Shown: positions 36,516 to 46,894 of the stretch, piece by piece | Numbering within the stretch: the first letter of the stretch is position 1 | Layout: each line of letters begins with the position of its first letter | From: Caldicoprobacter algeriensis | GTDB taxonomy: Bacteria > Bacillota > Clostridia > Caldicoprobacterales > Caldicoprobacteraceae | Assembly (NCBI RefSeq): GCF_023838525.1 | Contig: NZ_JAHUQD010000005.1 | Location: forward strand, 62,001 to 126,000 | Reading direction: 5' to 3' | Length of the DNA stretch: 64,000 nt | Translations under genes and position numbers: made by a program | Notes under the pieces: generated by a model | What the model saw: only the letters and a program-made list of their open reading frames with translations | The model's database searches: none | What the model was told of the DNA's origin: nothing

Positions 36516-36911
36516 ATGTCTATGGCGAATCGCGCCTTTGACTGGTTAAACCAGGCTGTAAAGGACCTAGAACTTGCCAAAAAATGTAGGGATAATGGGC
36601 ATCATGAATGGGCTTGCTTTATATCCCAGCAGGCCGCCGAGAAAGCTGTGAGAGCTCTTCATCTTTATATGGGTCAAGAGGCCTGGGGGCATGTCGTTGC
36701 CAGGCTTATAAATGATTTGCCAGAAGAAGTTGAGGTTGAAGATAAGCTTATTGATAAGGCGAAGGTGCTTGATAGTTTTTACATACCTGCTAGATATCCT
36801 GACAGTCATCCTAAAGGGGCACCTTTTGAGCATTATGGCCCTTTACAGAGCGAGGAGGCTATAAAGTATGCCTGTGAGATCGTTGAATTTGTCCGTTCTA
36901 AAATGGCCTGA
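36516..36911 (+). CDS. hepT: HEPN domain protein (HepT-like toxin)
   Basis: The 131-residue product is a helical HEPN protein. ARAFDWLNQAVKDLELAKKC-like and WACFISQQAAEKAVRALHLY segments form the bundle, and the conserved RYPDSH gives the RX4H ribonuclease motif at Arg93-His98. In HEPN-MNT systems such a protein is a toxin inactivated by the partner nucleotidyltransferase through AMPylation. It overlaps the partner gene by 44 bp. ATG 36516 follows AAAGGAAG. Confidence 0.85.
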   Translation: MSMANRAFDWLNQAVKDLELAKKCRDNGHHEWACFISQQAAEKAVRALHLYMGQEAWGHVVARLINDLPEEVEVEDKLIDKAKVLDSFYIPARYPDSHPKGAPFEHYGPLQSEEAIKYACEIVEFVRSKMA

Positions 36912-37263
36912 TTTAAGCGAAGTAGTTAGTTCACTGGATAAGTGGGTAAAAAAAGTATTAAAGATAAGGTCAGATATAGTGAGAATAGGATATTTTGGGT
37001 CTTATGCACGGGGAGATTGGGGTGTTGGAAGTGACCTTGATTTGATTGTGGTGGTAAAGGAGTCCGATAAGCCGTTTTATGAGAGGTCAGACGAATGGGA
37101 TGTTATGGATATACCTGTGCCGGTGGATTTGTTGATCTATACTAGCAAAGAATTTGTTAAATTGCAGGCCGAACAGAGTGGCTTTTACAAGCAGCTAGAA
37201 AAAGAAGTGGTGTGGCTTTATCCGGTGGAGGATAAAACCTACAATGTACAACTGCACGTATAA
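36868..37263 (+). CDS. mntA: MNT-type nucleotidyltransferase (MntA-like antitoxin)
   Basis: The 131-residue product has the minimal nucleotidyltransferase motif GSYARGDWGVGSDLDL near residue 45, followed by a third acidic residue in VPVDLLIYT. This is the GSX10DXD pattern of MntA. It probably modifies the HEPN partner and neutralises it. Start ATG 36868 lies inside hepT behind GAGGAGG, so the two are translationally coupled. The stop is 50 bases before the rplU promoter. Confidence 0.85.
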   Translation: MPVRSLNLSVLKWPDLSEVVSSLDKWVKKVLKIRSDIVRIGYFGSYARGDWGVGSDLDLIVVVKESDKPFYERSDEWDVMDIPVPVDLLIYTSKEFVKLQAEQSGFYKQLEKEVVWLYPVEDKTYNVQLHV

Positions 37264-37312
37264 GTTTGATGGCCGGAAAAATCCTGTAATTGTACGAATT
37301 TTTAATACGAAA

Positions 37313-37342
37313 TTGACAACAGGACGTGTTATATGTTACAAT
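37313..37342 (+). promoter_or_regulatory. Sigma-A promoter of rplU
   Basis: A perfect TTGACA (37313-37318), 18-base spacer, TACAAT (37337-37342), 91 bases upstream of the rplU start. This leaves a leader of about 85 bases. Confidence 0.75.
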
Positions 37343-37348
37343 TAGCGA

Positions 37349-37432
37349 GTGCATAAGCCGCTCGAATGTGGTTTTAAAATTCCCATGGGGGATACCACCA
37401 TTCGGCGAGTCTGGTTGGAGGAGGTGTACAGA
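37349..37432 (+). promoter_or_regulatory. L21 leader RNA (rplU 5' region)
   Basis: CGAATGTGGT (37363-37372) pairs with ACCACCATTCG (37394-37404) with one bulged base, and flanking bases extend the stem. L21 leaders are known from Firmicute rplU operons and are thought to mediate autoregulation by the ribosomal protein. I base the call on place and hairpin, not on a covariance search. Confidence 0.6.
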
Positions 37433-37747
37433 ATGTACGCTATTATTAGAACAGGCGGAAAGCAGTACAGGGTGCATGAAGGGGATATTTTGAACGTTGA
37501 AAAGCTGGATGTGCAGGAAGGATCCACTATTGAGCTTAATGAGGTACTGGCCATAAGTGACGATGACAATAACCTGAAAGTGGGAACTCCTCTGTTGGAA
37601 GGGGCAAGGGTTGAGGCCGAGGTTTTGAAGCACGGGAAAGGCAAAAAGGTTATCGTGTACAAGTACAAACCCAAGAAGAATTACCGCAGGAAATACGGCC
37701 ATCGTCAGCCCTATACCCAGATCCGCATTACCAAGATTATTGGATAA
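37433..37747 (+). CDS. rplU: 50S ribosomal protein L21
   Basis: The 104-residue product begins [18 protein letters not shown] and ends with [19 protein letters not shown], both invariant in L21. I chose ATG 37433 because GGAGGAGGTG precedes it. It heads the conserved rplU-prp-rpmA operon. Confidence 0.98.
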   Translation: MYAIIRTGGKQYRVHEGDILNVEKLDVQEGSTIELNEVLAISDDDNNLKVGTPLLEGARVEAEVLKHGKGKKVIVYKYKPKKNYRRKYGHRQPYTQIRITKIIG

Positions 37748-37769
37748 GTACTGTTAAACAGGTTGGCCT

Positions 37770-38105
37770 ATGATTCGTGCGGTGGTAAACAGAGCCTCAT
37801 CGGGCGATATAATAGGGTTTGAGGTGTCCGGTCATTCGGGATATGCCGAGGCCGGAAAAGACATAGTGTGCGCCGCAGTATCTGCGATTGTCCAGACGGC
37901 TATTTTGGGCTTGACGGATGTGGTGGGGATTGAGGTTGTGTATGACCAGAAGCCGGGGGAAGCCCGGTGCAGCGTTCCTGAAGGGCTTTCCCAAGGCCTG
38001 CGGGAAAAGGCGAATATAGTTTTAGAAACTATGCTGTGCGGCTTAAAGAGCATACAGGAGGGATACGGAACATACATTAAAGTTGAAGAAAGGAGGTTGA
38101 GGTAG
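37770..38105 (+). CDS. prp: Ribosomal-processing cysteine protease Prp
   Basis: The 111-residue product has the YsxB/Prp catalytic pattern GHSGYAEAGKDIVCAAVSAI, with His22 and Cys34 as the expected dyad. Prp cuts the N-terminal extension off ribosomal protein L27 in Firmicutes. It is placed between rplU and rpmA, and its stop abuts the rpmA start. The L27 encoded here has the matching cleavage site. Confidence 0.93.
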   Translation: MIRAVVNRASSGDIIGFEVSGHSGYAEAGKDIVCAAVSAIVQTAILGLTDVVGIEVVYDQKPGEARCSVPEGLSQGLREKANIVLETMLCGLKSIQEGYGTYIKVEERRLR

Positions 38106-38417
38106 ATGTTCAGGATGAATCTTCAGCTTTTTGCACACAAAAAGGGAGTGGGTAGCTCCCGCAACGGACGTGATAGCGAATCAAAGCGCCTGGGCGTAAA
38201 AAGAGCTGACGGCCAGTTCGTGCTGGCGGGTAACATCCTGGTGCGCCAGAGAGGTACCAAGATACATCCAGGCTTGAATGTAGGATTGGGTAAAGATGAC
38301 ACCCTATTTGCGAAGATTGACGGTATTGTAAAGTTCGAAAGGCTGGGCAAGGACAAGAAGAGGGTGAGCGTATATCCTGTAGAACAGGTGGCTGAAATAG
38401 CTGCTGTACGACAGTAA
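38106..38417 (+). CDS. rpmA: 50S ribosomal protein L27 with Firmicute N-terminal extension
   Basis: The 103-residue product begins [16 protein letters not shown]. The first nine residues are the extension removed by Prp, leaving Ala10 near the peptidyl-transferase centre. The core has [15 protein letters not shown] and [18 protein letters not shown] 38106 follows AGGAGG at 9 bases. A strong terminator closes the operon. Confidence 0.98.
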   Translation: MFRMNLQLFAHKKGVGSSRNGRDSESKRLGVKRADGQFVLAGNILVRQRGTKIHPGLNVGLGKDDTLFAKIDGIVKFERLGKDKKRVSVYPVEQVAEIAAVRQ

Positions 38418-38434
38418 AGGGGATGGCGCGATAG

Positions 38435-38469
38435 AAGGCCTGTTGCAAAGCAGGCCTTTTATTTTTTTG
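38435..38469 (+). terminator. Terminator of the rplU-prp-rpmA operon
   Basis: AAGGCCTG (38435-38442) pairs with CAGGCCTT (38451-38458), followed by TTATTTTTTT. Confidence 0.9.
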
Positions 38470-38648
38470 GCCAGGAGATGACCGAATACGCTGTTTGTGA
38501 ATATATTAATACAGGGCACAAGATGAAAGTATCTTCAGCCAAGATGTTCAACAGCTGCTATTAAGTCGTCACAATTTCAGGGCTTAGATAAATATGCCAT
38601 CGATATGCGACGTATTTAGATAAAACGGATGGACGGGAGGAATCTATA

Positions 38649-39128
38649 ATGTATCCAACGCATCGGCCTTTTATGGCCATTGCCGAGATAAAAGGAGGGC
38701 CACTGGCCCCTCAGCTCAGAGGCGTAGTGGTGTTTACTGATGTGCCAGGCGGCACAGAGGTTTATGTTGAGGTAGTGGGACTTCCACCATACCAGCCGGC
38801 ACCTCCTGGAGGGCAGCCCATCGGGCCACACGGCTTCCACATACACGAATTTGGCAACTGCGATGTGGGCGACCCCCAGGACCCGTTCCAGCAGGCGGGA
38901 GGGCACTGGAATCCTACACAGCAGCCCCATGGGAATCACGCAGGGGATTTCCCGGTGTTGTTTTCAAATAACGGTTATGCCCGAATGACCTTTTTTACAG
39001 ATAAATTTAAGGTTTGGGATGTGGTGGGACACTCAGTTATCATTCACGAGAATCCTGACGACTATCGCTCTCAACCGGCAGGAAATGCGGGCAGACGCTT
39101 GGCCTGTGGAGTCATTCGTCCCTGCTGA
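38649..39128 (+). CDS. Cu/Zn superoxide dismutase family protein, no signal peptide
   Basis: The 159-residue product has the SOD_Cu signature: GPHGFHIHEFGNCD, GGHWNP, HGNHAGDFPVL, VGHSVIIHENPDDY and GNAGRRLACGVI. These give the metal-binding histidines and the Cys pair (Cys in FGNC and LACG). Homologs are usually secreted or lipoproteins, but this one starts MYPTHRPFMAIAEIKG with no signal. ATG 38649 follows GGGAGGAATC. It stands alone between the rpmA terminator and the obgE promoter. Bases 38470-38648 contain only a short open frame without support. Confidence 0.88.
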   Translation: MYPTHRPFMAIAEIKGGPLAPQLRGVVVFTDVPGGTEVYVEVVGLPPYQPAPPGGQPIGPHGFHIHEFGNCDVGDPQDPFQQAGGHWNPTQQPHGNHAGDFPVLFSNNGYARMTFFTDKFKVWDVVGHSVIIHENPDDYRSQPAGNAGRRLACGVIRPC

Positions 39129-39295
39129 GGTGCATACGTGTTCTTCTTTTTTAATTTTTTTGAGATTTTTTCGGAATAATAAAGTGCAAGGAGATTTTAA
39201 ATGTATCACAAGTTGTGGATTTGAGCGTTATATCGATGTTGCATCATCGCCGGGTGCCTTTTGAGCCATGACGCTGAATTTGACAAAGGATTCTG

Positions 39296-40631
<1,336 letters not shown>

Positions 40632-40675
40632 CCATCATCATTAAATCGTTGAGTAGGGGGTCAAGGAAAGCGGCT

Positions 40676-40861
40676 ATGGAGTGCATTCAGTGCCAGAACT
40701 GCAAGATGGGTCAGCCTATGTACTACTGTGCTGCCAAAGGTGAATTTGTCATTGACACTTCCAAAACCACGGTCATTGAAAAGACCCGGAGCGGTTGGAA
40801 AAAGGGTGACCCGAAGTATGAGCTGCACAGAAGGAAAAACCGCAAAGAGCTGGAAGTGTAA
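40676..40861 (+). CDS. Small cysteine-containing protein after obgE, unknown
   Basis: The 61-residue product begins MECIQCQNCKMGQPMYYCAAKGE and has a basic tail (KKGDPKYELHRRKNRKELEV). The CxxCxxC plus a fourth Cys could bind zinc or an iron-sulfur cluster. I chose ATG 40676 (AAGGAA upstream). A longer form from GTG 40628 would overlap the obgE stop by four bases and would be translationally coupled. Function unknown. A terminator follows the stop. Confidence 0.7.
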   Translation: MECIQCQNCKMGQPMYYCAAKGEFVIDTSKTTVIEKTRSGWKKGDPKYELHRRKNRKELEV

Positions 40862-40879
40862 GTTATAAATCGAAAGCTA

Positions 40880-40918
40880 AAAAGGGCAATGCCGCATGAG
40901 GCTTGCCCTTTTGTTTTT
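40880..40918 (+). terminator. Terminator after the obgE unit
   Basis: AAAAGGGCAA (40880-40889) pairs with TTGCCCTTTT (40903-40912), then GTTTTT. Bases 40919-41053 contain nothing I can name. Confidence 0.85.
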
Positions 40919-41053
40919 GATCGTTATGCTCTTGTTAGCGTTGCAATTTTCTGTTAAGCTATGTGCGCTGTTGAGACCCGTAAACCATCAGGCCATGTGG
41001 CACTGTTGGAACTTGTACGCTATCGATCCATGTCCATTGTCAACCCATGTAAA

Positions 41054-41983
41054 CTAGTCATTTAAAACTTCGTCCTGGGGTTTGGCCTCTTTGGCTCTGG
41101 GATTGGCGATGTACACTAAAATACCCAGCAGTACGAAGGATACCGATAATATAAGGTAATATATGAAATAGGTGTGAAAGATGAAGGATGCCACAAGGAA
41201 TAACAGACCGTAAAGGATGTAGGTTCTGGCCTTTGCGGGGGTGAGGAGATTTTTCCTGGCCTGCCTTCTCCTCAGCCTTGACTTTTCAATCTCGCTTTTA
41301 AGATAGAGGTTTATGGCATCCTGGTCATTGAAAATACCTGACTTTTCCATTATTTTGAGCAGCCCATCGCCGTCGATCAGGTGTAGCTCAACGTCATCAT
41401 GGTCTTGTAGGATGGCGCGGCACGTATCGCTGAAGCTTGACGAGGTGAAATAAAAGCCGGTTGTATATCCGCAGTGTTTCAGGACTTTCAAGAATTTGTA
41501 CACCTCAAAAGGAGGTACCTTCTGGCTGTAGGGTGCGTGATAAAAACCTATGAGTGCCTGCCTACCCTTGTATGTGGCCTTCAAAAACCTTTTGCCTATT
41601 TTGATGTCTTCAAATTTCCCGCTGTGGAGCAGTGCCTTTGCAAGGCGCCATTTGAACTGTTCGGACGTAAGATTCAACAGTCCCTTCTTTCTGTATGTAG
41701 CTGCTGCGCTGTTTAGCTTTGCCTGCCGTTTTCTTTCAAGTTGCTTTGCCCTCAACTTGAAGTGTGCGATGCTGATGATCCCGACCACCACAATGGCAAA
41801 GATGACCGATAGCCAGGGAATTTTGGTCTTATAGACAAACCACAGGTATGATGTGATCAGCACAGCCGTGGCCAGCATTATGGCATCGATCAGCCAGCTT
41901 ACGATGGATGTAGGTTTACCTTCTTCTTCAAGGTAATAGTTCCATTCGCCGATTTTGGCAGAAAGCTTTTTCAAAAGGTCCAT
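41054..41983 (-). CDS. Membrane protein with an internal restriction-endonuclease-like domain
   Basis: The 309-residue product has two N-terminal membrane segments (about residues 28-50 and 56-74). A central soluble domain follows at about 100-215, and two C-terminal membrane segments at about 253-295. The central part (LTSEQFKWRLAKALLHSGKFEDIKIGKRFLKATYKGRQALI, then FYFTSSSFSDTCRAIL, VELHLIDGDGLLKIM) resembles Mrr-type nuclease folds seen in membrane-anchored restriction-like proteins. A clear catalytic D-ExK is not obvious to me, so activity is doubtful. It is the only minus-strand gene in this block. ATG 41983 follows GGGGAGG. Confidence 0.65.
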   Translation of the reverse strand: MDLLKKLSAKIGEWNYYLEEEGKPTSIVSWLIDAIMLATAVLITSYLWFVYKTKIPWLSVIFAIVVVGIISIAHFKLRAKQLERKRQAKLNSAAATYRKKGLLNLTSEQFKWRLAKALLHSGKFEDIKIGKRFLKATYKGRQALIGFYHAPYSQKVPPFEVYKFLKVLKHCGYTTGFYFTSSSFSDTCRAILQDHDDVELHLIDGDGLLKIMEKSGIFNDQDAINLYLKSEIEKSRLRRRQARKNLLTPAKARTYILYGLLFLVASFIFHTYFIYYLILSVSFVLLGILVYIANPRAKEAKPQDEVLND

Positions 41984-42192
41984 AGCGCAAAACCTCCCCG
42001 TTAGGAAATTTTTCCCTGAACGGTGTTGGTTTATTCGTCATTTTAAGCGATTTATGCTATAATAAATATCGGTTTATCGGCTGCTGAAGAGCGGTGCTCT
42101 TTATTTTGGTAAATTGGCCGTGGTGGCTTTTTTCGGGTTAAAAAAGCGTTCGATATCTTTATTTTAAAAATTTTGAGAAGGACGGGATTGGT

Positions 42193-42852
42193 GTGCCGGA
42201 TATGATGGGCAGTGAGGGCATGACAAACAATGATGAGGGCATACGGCCTGTAAGGCTGGGGATAGCGGGGGGAACTTTTGACCCCATACACATAGGACAC
42301 CTCATAATCGCAGAGGTGTCCAGGCAGGAGTGCAACCTGGATAAGGTGCTCTTTATCCCCACAGGGATTCCCCCGCACAAGACGGGTTATGCTGTTACTC
42401 CGGCTGTCCACAGGTATGAGATGGTCAGGATGGCCATAATGGACAACCCCTATTTTGAAATAAGCGATATAGAGGTAAAAAGGGAAGGTTTTACGTATAC
42501 CGTGGACACCTTAAGGGAGCTGAAAAGGATATATCCCGAAAACGTGGAGTTTTTCTTTATAATAGGCAGCGACACCCTGCCAGAAGTTAAGGGCTGGCGG
42601 GAGGCATCACAGGTAGTAAGGTACTGTCATTTTGTGGTGTACAGCAGGCCCGGGTATGATGTGGTTGAAAGGGAAGCACGGCTTTTGCGAGAGAGCATGG
42701 GAGCATCCATATATACTGTGCAGGGGCCGTTGATGGATATATCATCCACCTATATCAGGGATAGAATAAAACAGGGAAAGTCCATACGCTATCTCGTCCC
42801 ACCAGTGGTGGAAGAGTATATCTATAAAAATCATTTGTATATGCAATTTTAG
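42193..42852 (+). CDS. nadD: Nicotinate-nucleotide adenylyltransferase
   Basis: The 219-residue product has GIAGGTFDPIHIGHLIIAE near residue 18 (the GxFxPxHxGH motif) and the C-terminal STYIRDRIKQGKSIRYLVP motif. It adenylates nicotinate mononucleotide in NAD synthesis. The start is probably GTG 42193 (AAGGACGGG upstream). It heads the nadD-yqeK-rsfS order conserved in Firmicutes. The upstream gap 41984-42192 has a TATAAT at 42057-42062 with a poor -35. Confidence 0.95.
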   Translation: MPDMMGSEGMTNNDEGIRPVRLGIAGGTFDPIHIGHLIIAEVSRQECNLDKVLFIPTGIPPHKTGYAVTPAVHRYEMVRMAIMDNPYFEISDIEVKREGFTYTVDTLRELKRIYPENVEFFFIIGSDTLPEVKGWREASQVVRYCHFVVYSRPGYDVVEREARLLRESMGASIYTVQGPLMDISSTYIRDRIKQGKSIRYLVPPVVEEYIYKNHLYMQF

Positions 42853-42870
42853 CAGCAGGAGGTTTGCAAC

Positions 42871-43470
42871 ATGATGGCCGAAATGATGCAGGAAAGCGAG
42901 ATGTGTGAGAAGCTCAGGACTTTGATGGATGAGGAGAGGTATGTCCATTCTCTGGGTGTGAGGGATTGTGCTGTCATGCTGGCTCAGAGGTATGGGGCCG
43001 ACGTGGAGAAGGCGAGAGTTGCAGGACTGCTTCATGATTGCGCCAAGGGCCTGCCAAGGCAGGAGATGATAAACAGGGCGGTGGAGGCTGGAATTGAGCT
43101 TGGACCTGAGGAGTTCCAGACCGAGGCTTTGTTGCATGGCCCTGTAGGAGCAGTGGTGGCCAGGCAAGTGTTCGGGATCGATGATCCAGATATACTGAGC
43201 GCAATTGAATGCCATACCACAGGGAAAAGGGATATGGCCTTGCTTGATAAGATAATATACCTGGCCGATTACATAGAGCCAAACAGGGATTTTCCCGAGG
43301 TGGAAGAGCTGAGGCATATGGCCGTGGAAGACCTTGACAAAGCTGTGCTTATGGCTTTGCGCCGAACCATCAAGTACGTGCTGGACACCGACCGCTTTCT
43401 CCATCCCAGGACGGTTGAGGCGTGGAACGATATGCTGAAGCGGTTTAAGAGGCAAAAAATTGATGGCTGA
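42871..43470 (+). CDS. yqeK: HD-domain hydrolase YqeK (Ap4A hydrolase, symmetrical)
   Basis: The 199-residue product has the HD pattern: HSLGVRDCAVMLAQRYGADVEKARVAGLLHDCAKG, the later LLHGPVGAVVA, and AIECHTTGKRDM, DKIIYLADYIEPNRDF. YqeK enzymes cleave diadenosine tetraphosphate to two ADP. ATG 42871 follows AGGAGG at about 8 bases. It starts 18 bases after nadD. Confidence 0.93.
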   Translation: MMAEMMQESEMCEKLRTLMDEERYVHSLGVRDCAVMLAQRYGADVEKARVAGLLHDCAKGLPRQEMINRAVEAGIELGPEEFQTEALLHGPVGAVVARQVFGIDDPDILSAIECHTTGKRDMALLDKIIYLADYIEPNRDFPEVEELRHMAVEDLDKAVLMALRRTIKYVLDTDRFLHPRTVEAWNDMLKRFKRQKIDG

Positions 43471-43541
43471 TTCCCCTCATGTTGACAAATTGTGTATAAT
43501 GGATATAATAAAGTAAAGAAAATGCAGATGGAGGGAAGGCT

Positions 43542-43898
43542 TTGCAAAACAACTCGAAGGAACTGGCTTTGCAGATTGCGAAGATTCTGGATGCCAAAAA
43601 GGCAATAGATGTAGTGGTACTCGATATCAGCCATTTGACCATTATCGCTGATTATTTTGTGATAGCCAGTGGCAACACGGAAATACAGGTAAGGGCTTTG
43701 TGCGATGAGCTGCTGAAGAGCATGAGACAGCAGGGCATTGAAGCGCGCACTCAGGAAGGATACAGGCATGGTAGATGGGTTGTTGTGGATTATGGCGATG
43801 TAATCGTGCATATTTTTCATCGGGAAGACAGGGCTTTTTACAATCTGGAAAGGTTGTGGGCCGACAGTTTGCCCCTCTCGGTTCACGGTCAAAACTAA
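43542..43898 (+). CDS. rsfS: Ribosome silencing factor RsfS
   Basis: The 118-residue product has the RsfS core: AKKAIDVVVLDISHLTIIADYFVIASGN, the QVRALCDELLKSM helix, and GRWVVVDYGDVIVHIFHREDRAFYNLERLW. It binds L14 and blocks subunit joining when nutrients fall. The start is TTG 43542 behind GGAGGGAAGG. leuS follows after a 250-base structured leader. Confidence 0.95.
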   Translation: MQNNSKELALQIAKILDAKKAIDVVVLDISHLTIIADYFVIASGNTEIQVRALCDELLKSMRQQGIEARTQEGYRHGRWVVVDYGDVIVHIFHREDRAFYNLERLWADSLPLSVHGQN

Positions 43899-44148
43899 AG
43901 CTCTCGCTCCTATGGGGGATGTTTGGACGGCCAACCGCCGACAAAGACCACCCTTCCAAGAATGGGATGAAAGGCGGTTCTTAATGTTGTAGGGCTGGAC
44001 CGGTTTTAAGTTAAGCCTCTGGATAAGGAGATTTTTGGACGGATGCAGAAAGTATTCATGCATCCGTATAAGCCTCCCTCGGTGAAAGAGGAAGCCCACT
44101 TTCTTCAGAGGTGGGAGGAGGTCACTTTAATATGGAGGGGAAACCGTT
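43899..44148 (+). promoter_or_regulatory. Structured leader upstream of leuS, unassigned
   Basis: Three hairpins can be drawn in this 250-base gap. AACCGCC (43933-43939) pairs with GGCGGTT (43973-43979). ACGGATGCA (44039-44047) pairs with TGCATCCGT (44059-44067). CCTCCC (44073-44078) pairs with GGGAGG (44113-44118), just before the ribosome site of leuS. Leucyl-tRNA synthetase genes in Firmicutes often carry a T-box, but the diagnostic GGGTGGNACCGCG element and a terminator with a T run are missing; only a loose GGGCTGGACCGG at 43992-44003 is seen. I therefore leave the type open. Confidence 0.5.
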
Positions 44149-46629
44149 ATGGAATACAGATTCAGCGAGATTGAGAAAAAGTGGCAGGAGAGATGGGAAA
44201 AGGACAGGGCATTTCGTAGAGTAGAAGACCCTAACAAGAAGAAGTTTTATATGCTGGAGATGTTCCCGTATCCATCGGGCAAGCTGCACATGGGGCATGT
44301 ACGGAATTATTCCATTGGTGACGTTATAGCGCGGTACAGGACCATGCAGGGATATAACGTCCTGCACCCCATGGGGTGGGATGCTTTTGGTCTGCCGGCT
44401 GAAAATGCAGCCATCGCTCACCAAATTCATCCCAGCACATGGACGTGGGACAACATAAACAACATGCGGGAGCAGCTTAAAGGGCTGGGTATAAGCTACG
44501 ACTGGGAGCGGGAGGTGGCTACCTGCCATCCCAGCTACTACAGATGGACCCAGTGGATGTTCCTGCATTTCTTCAAACGAGGGTTGGCCTATAAAAAGCG
44601 AGCCTTTGTCAACTGGTGTCCCTCGTGCAGTACCGTGCTGGCCAATGAACAGGTGGTCAATGGCCACTGCGAGCGCTGCGGCACGCTGGTGGGCAAAAAA
44701 GACCTAGAACAGTGGTTTTTCAAGATCACCGACTATGCTGAACGTTTGCTCAGGGACATTGACAGGCTCACCGGTTGGCCGGAGAAGGTTAAAGTGATGC
44801 AGCAGAACTGGATTGGCCGCAGCGAAGGCGCTATGGTAGATTTCAGGGTGGAGGGCAGCGATGAGACCATTACCGTGTTTACCACACGGCCTGATACCAT
44901 CTATGGCGTGACCTATATGGTGTTGGCGCCGGAACACCCGCTGGTGCTCAAGCTGGCCGAGGGCACTGAGTATGAGAGCGATGTGCGGGCTTTTATAGAT
45001 AAGATGCAGTACATGAATGAAATCACGCGCACGTCGGAGGAAACCGAGAAGGAAGGCGTATTTATTGGACGATATGCCATCAACCCAATGAACGGCCAGA
45101 GAGTGCCGCTGTATATAGCAAACTACGTATTGCTGGATTATGGGACGGGTGCCGTGATGGGCGTTCCAGCTCATGACCAGCGGGACTTCGATTTTGCGAC
45201 CAAATACGGGCTGCCCATAGTTCCCGTTATCAAGCCCGAGGACGATAGCGTAGATGTCCATAATTTGAAAGAGGCCTTTGAAGGGCAGGGCATAATGATA
45301 AATTCCGGACCATTCAATGGCCTGCCCAATCAGGAGGCTATGCAAAAGATAATTGAATACATGGAAGAGAAGGGTATAGGCAAGAGGCATGTAAGTTACA
45401 GGTTAAGGGATTGGCTCATCTCGCGCCAGCGTTACTGGGGAGCTCCCATCCCGATTATATACTGCGATAAGTGCGGTACTGTACCGGTGCCGGAGGATCA
45501 GCTGCCGGTGATACTGCCCACCGATGTAACCTTTACCGGTAAGGGGCAGTCGGTGCTGGCCGAGAGTAGGTCGTTTGTCAATACCACCTGCCCGCAGTGC
45601 GGAGGCCCGGCCAGGCGCGAGACCGATACCATGGATACATTTGTATGTTCTTCGTTCTACTTCTTGAGGTTTACCGACCCCAAGAATACCGAAGCCCCCT
45701 TCAGCCGCCAAAAGGCGGAGTACTGGATGCCAGTGGACCAGTACGTAGGTGGAGTGGAGCATGCTATACTTCACCTGCTGTATGCCAGGTTCTTCACCAA
45801 GGTGCTGTACGATATGGGGTTGTGCCCCGTGGATGAGCCTTTTACAAATCTGCTCACACAGGGTATGGTGCTCAAGGACGGCTCCAAGATGTCAAAATCC
45901 AAGGGCAATGTGGTAAGCCCCGAGGAGATCGTCGCCAAGTACGGAGCTGATACCGCAAGGCTGTTTATACTGTTTGCCGCACCGCCCGAAAAGGACCTTG
46001 AATGGAGCGATCAGGGCGTTGAGGGCTGTTATCGCTTTCTCAACAGGGTATGGAGATTGGTGAATGAATGCAAGGATGCCTGTAAGCATTATGTCAGAGA
46101 TGAGAAGCCCGCTAGCCTGTCCGAGCGGGATAAAGAGCTTCGATACGTTGTGCACAACACCATAAAACGTGTAACGGTTGACATAGAAGAGAGGTTCAAT
46201 TTCAATACGGCTATAAGCGCCATCATGGAGATGGTGAATGCCATACACCAATACAAGGAAAAGGTGGATGAGCCGCAACAGAACATGGCAGTGCTGGGCG
46301 AAGCCATCACCAATCTGCTGTTGTTGTTGGCACCCTTTGCGCCGCATATCGCCGAAGAGCTGTGGGAGGTCACCGGCCATGAGGGAAGCATACACGCGCA
46401 GCCGTGGCCTGCTTACGACCCGCAGGCTCTGGTACAGGAAGAGGTTGAAGTGGTGGTACAGGTCAATGGAAAGGTCAGAGATCGCATGATGGTGCCGGCA
46501 GATGCTTCTCAGCAGGAGGTTCAGGATATGGCGCTCAACCTCAGCAAGATACAGGAGCTCATAAAAGGCAAGAGCGTCGTAAAGGTCATTGTGGTGCCAA
46601 AGAAGCTGGTCAATATTGTGGTAAAGTGA
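44149..46629 (+). CDS. leuS: Leucyl-tRNA synthetase
   Basis: The 826-residue product has the class I signatures [19 protein letters not shown] (HMGH form of HIGH) and [14 protein letters not shown] (KMSKS). It also has the editing-domain motif [20 protein letters not shown] and the WVNWCPSC-like zinc region [17 protein letters not shown]. The length is typical of bacterial LeuRS. ATG 44149 follows GGAGGGG. It charges tRNA-Leu. Confidence 0.98.
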   Translation: MEYRFSEIEKKWQERWEKDRAFRRVEDPNKKKFYMLEMFPYPSGKLHMGHVRNYSIGDVIARYRTMQGYNVLHPMGWDAFGLPAENAAIAHQIHPSTWTWDNINNMREQLKGLGISYDWEREVATCHPSYYRWTQWMFLHFFKRGLAYKKRAFVNWCPSCSTVLANEQVVNGHCERCGTLVGKKDLEQWFFKITDYAERLLRDIDRLTGWPEKVKVMQQNWIGRSEGAMVDFRVEGSDETITVFTTRPDTIYGVTYMVLAPEHPLVLKLAEGTEYESDVRAFIDKMQYMNEITRTSEETEKEGVFIGRYAINPMNGQRVPLYIANYVLLDYGTGAVMGVPAHDQRDFDFATKYGLPIVPVIKPEDDSVDVHNLKEAFEGQGIMINSGPFNGLPNQEAMQKIIEYMEEKGIGKRHVSYRLRDWLISRQRYWGAPIPIIYCDKCGTVPVPEDQLPVILPTDVTFTGKGQSVLAESRSFVNTTCPQCGGPARRETDTMDTFVCSSFYFLRFTDPKNTEAPFSRQKAEYWMPVDQYVGGVEHAILHLLYARFFTKVLYDMGLCPVDEPFTNLLTQGMVLKDGSKMSKSKGNVVSPEEIVAKYGADTARLFILFAAPPEKDLEWSDQGVEGCYRFLNRVWRLVNECKDACKHYVRDEKPASLSERDKELRYVVHNTIKRVTVDIEERFNFNTAISAIMEMVNAIHQYKEKVDEPQQNMAVLGEAITNLLLLLAPFAPHIAEELWEVTGHEGSIHAQPWPAYDPQALVQEEVEVVVQVNGKVRDRMMVPADASQQEVQDMALNLSKIQELIKGKSVVKVIVVPKKLVNIVVK

Positions 46630-46850
46630 CGGATGGAGCGGTAAGTAAAGGTTTGATGATGGCCCAATAATGATAGAGACAAAATGTTTTTGATCAACGC
46701 CTGCGGGAAGTGCAAATGCATATCTGTGGATGTGTATGTGCACGCCCGGTCGAAAGGACGGATACATTGAAGGAGAAAATCCCATACCTTGAACAATAAA
46801 AAATGCTTAAAATAGCCAAAGGTGGACCAAGATAGATGTAAGATGAAAAG

Positions 46851-46882
46851 GGGGATATTCTGAGAGAATATCCCCTGTTTTT
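46851..46882 (+). terminator. Terminator downstream of leuS
   Basis: A perfect 10-bp stem GGGGATATTC/GAATATCCCC with loop TGAGA is followed by TGTTTTTA. The 220 bases between the leuS stop and this hairpin hold no gene I can support. Confidence 0.85.
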
Positions 46883-46894
46883 ATGAAACGCCTG

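Noticed and set aside
38480-38566. A 28-codon open frame starting MTEYAVCEYINTGHK before the SOD gene
   Set aside because: The AGGAG motif touches the ATG, the length is tiny and there is no recognisable signature.
46684-46770. A 28-codon open frame with a CGKCKC motif after leuS
   Set aside because: It has no ribosome site and no known family; probably chance within the leuS 3' region.
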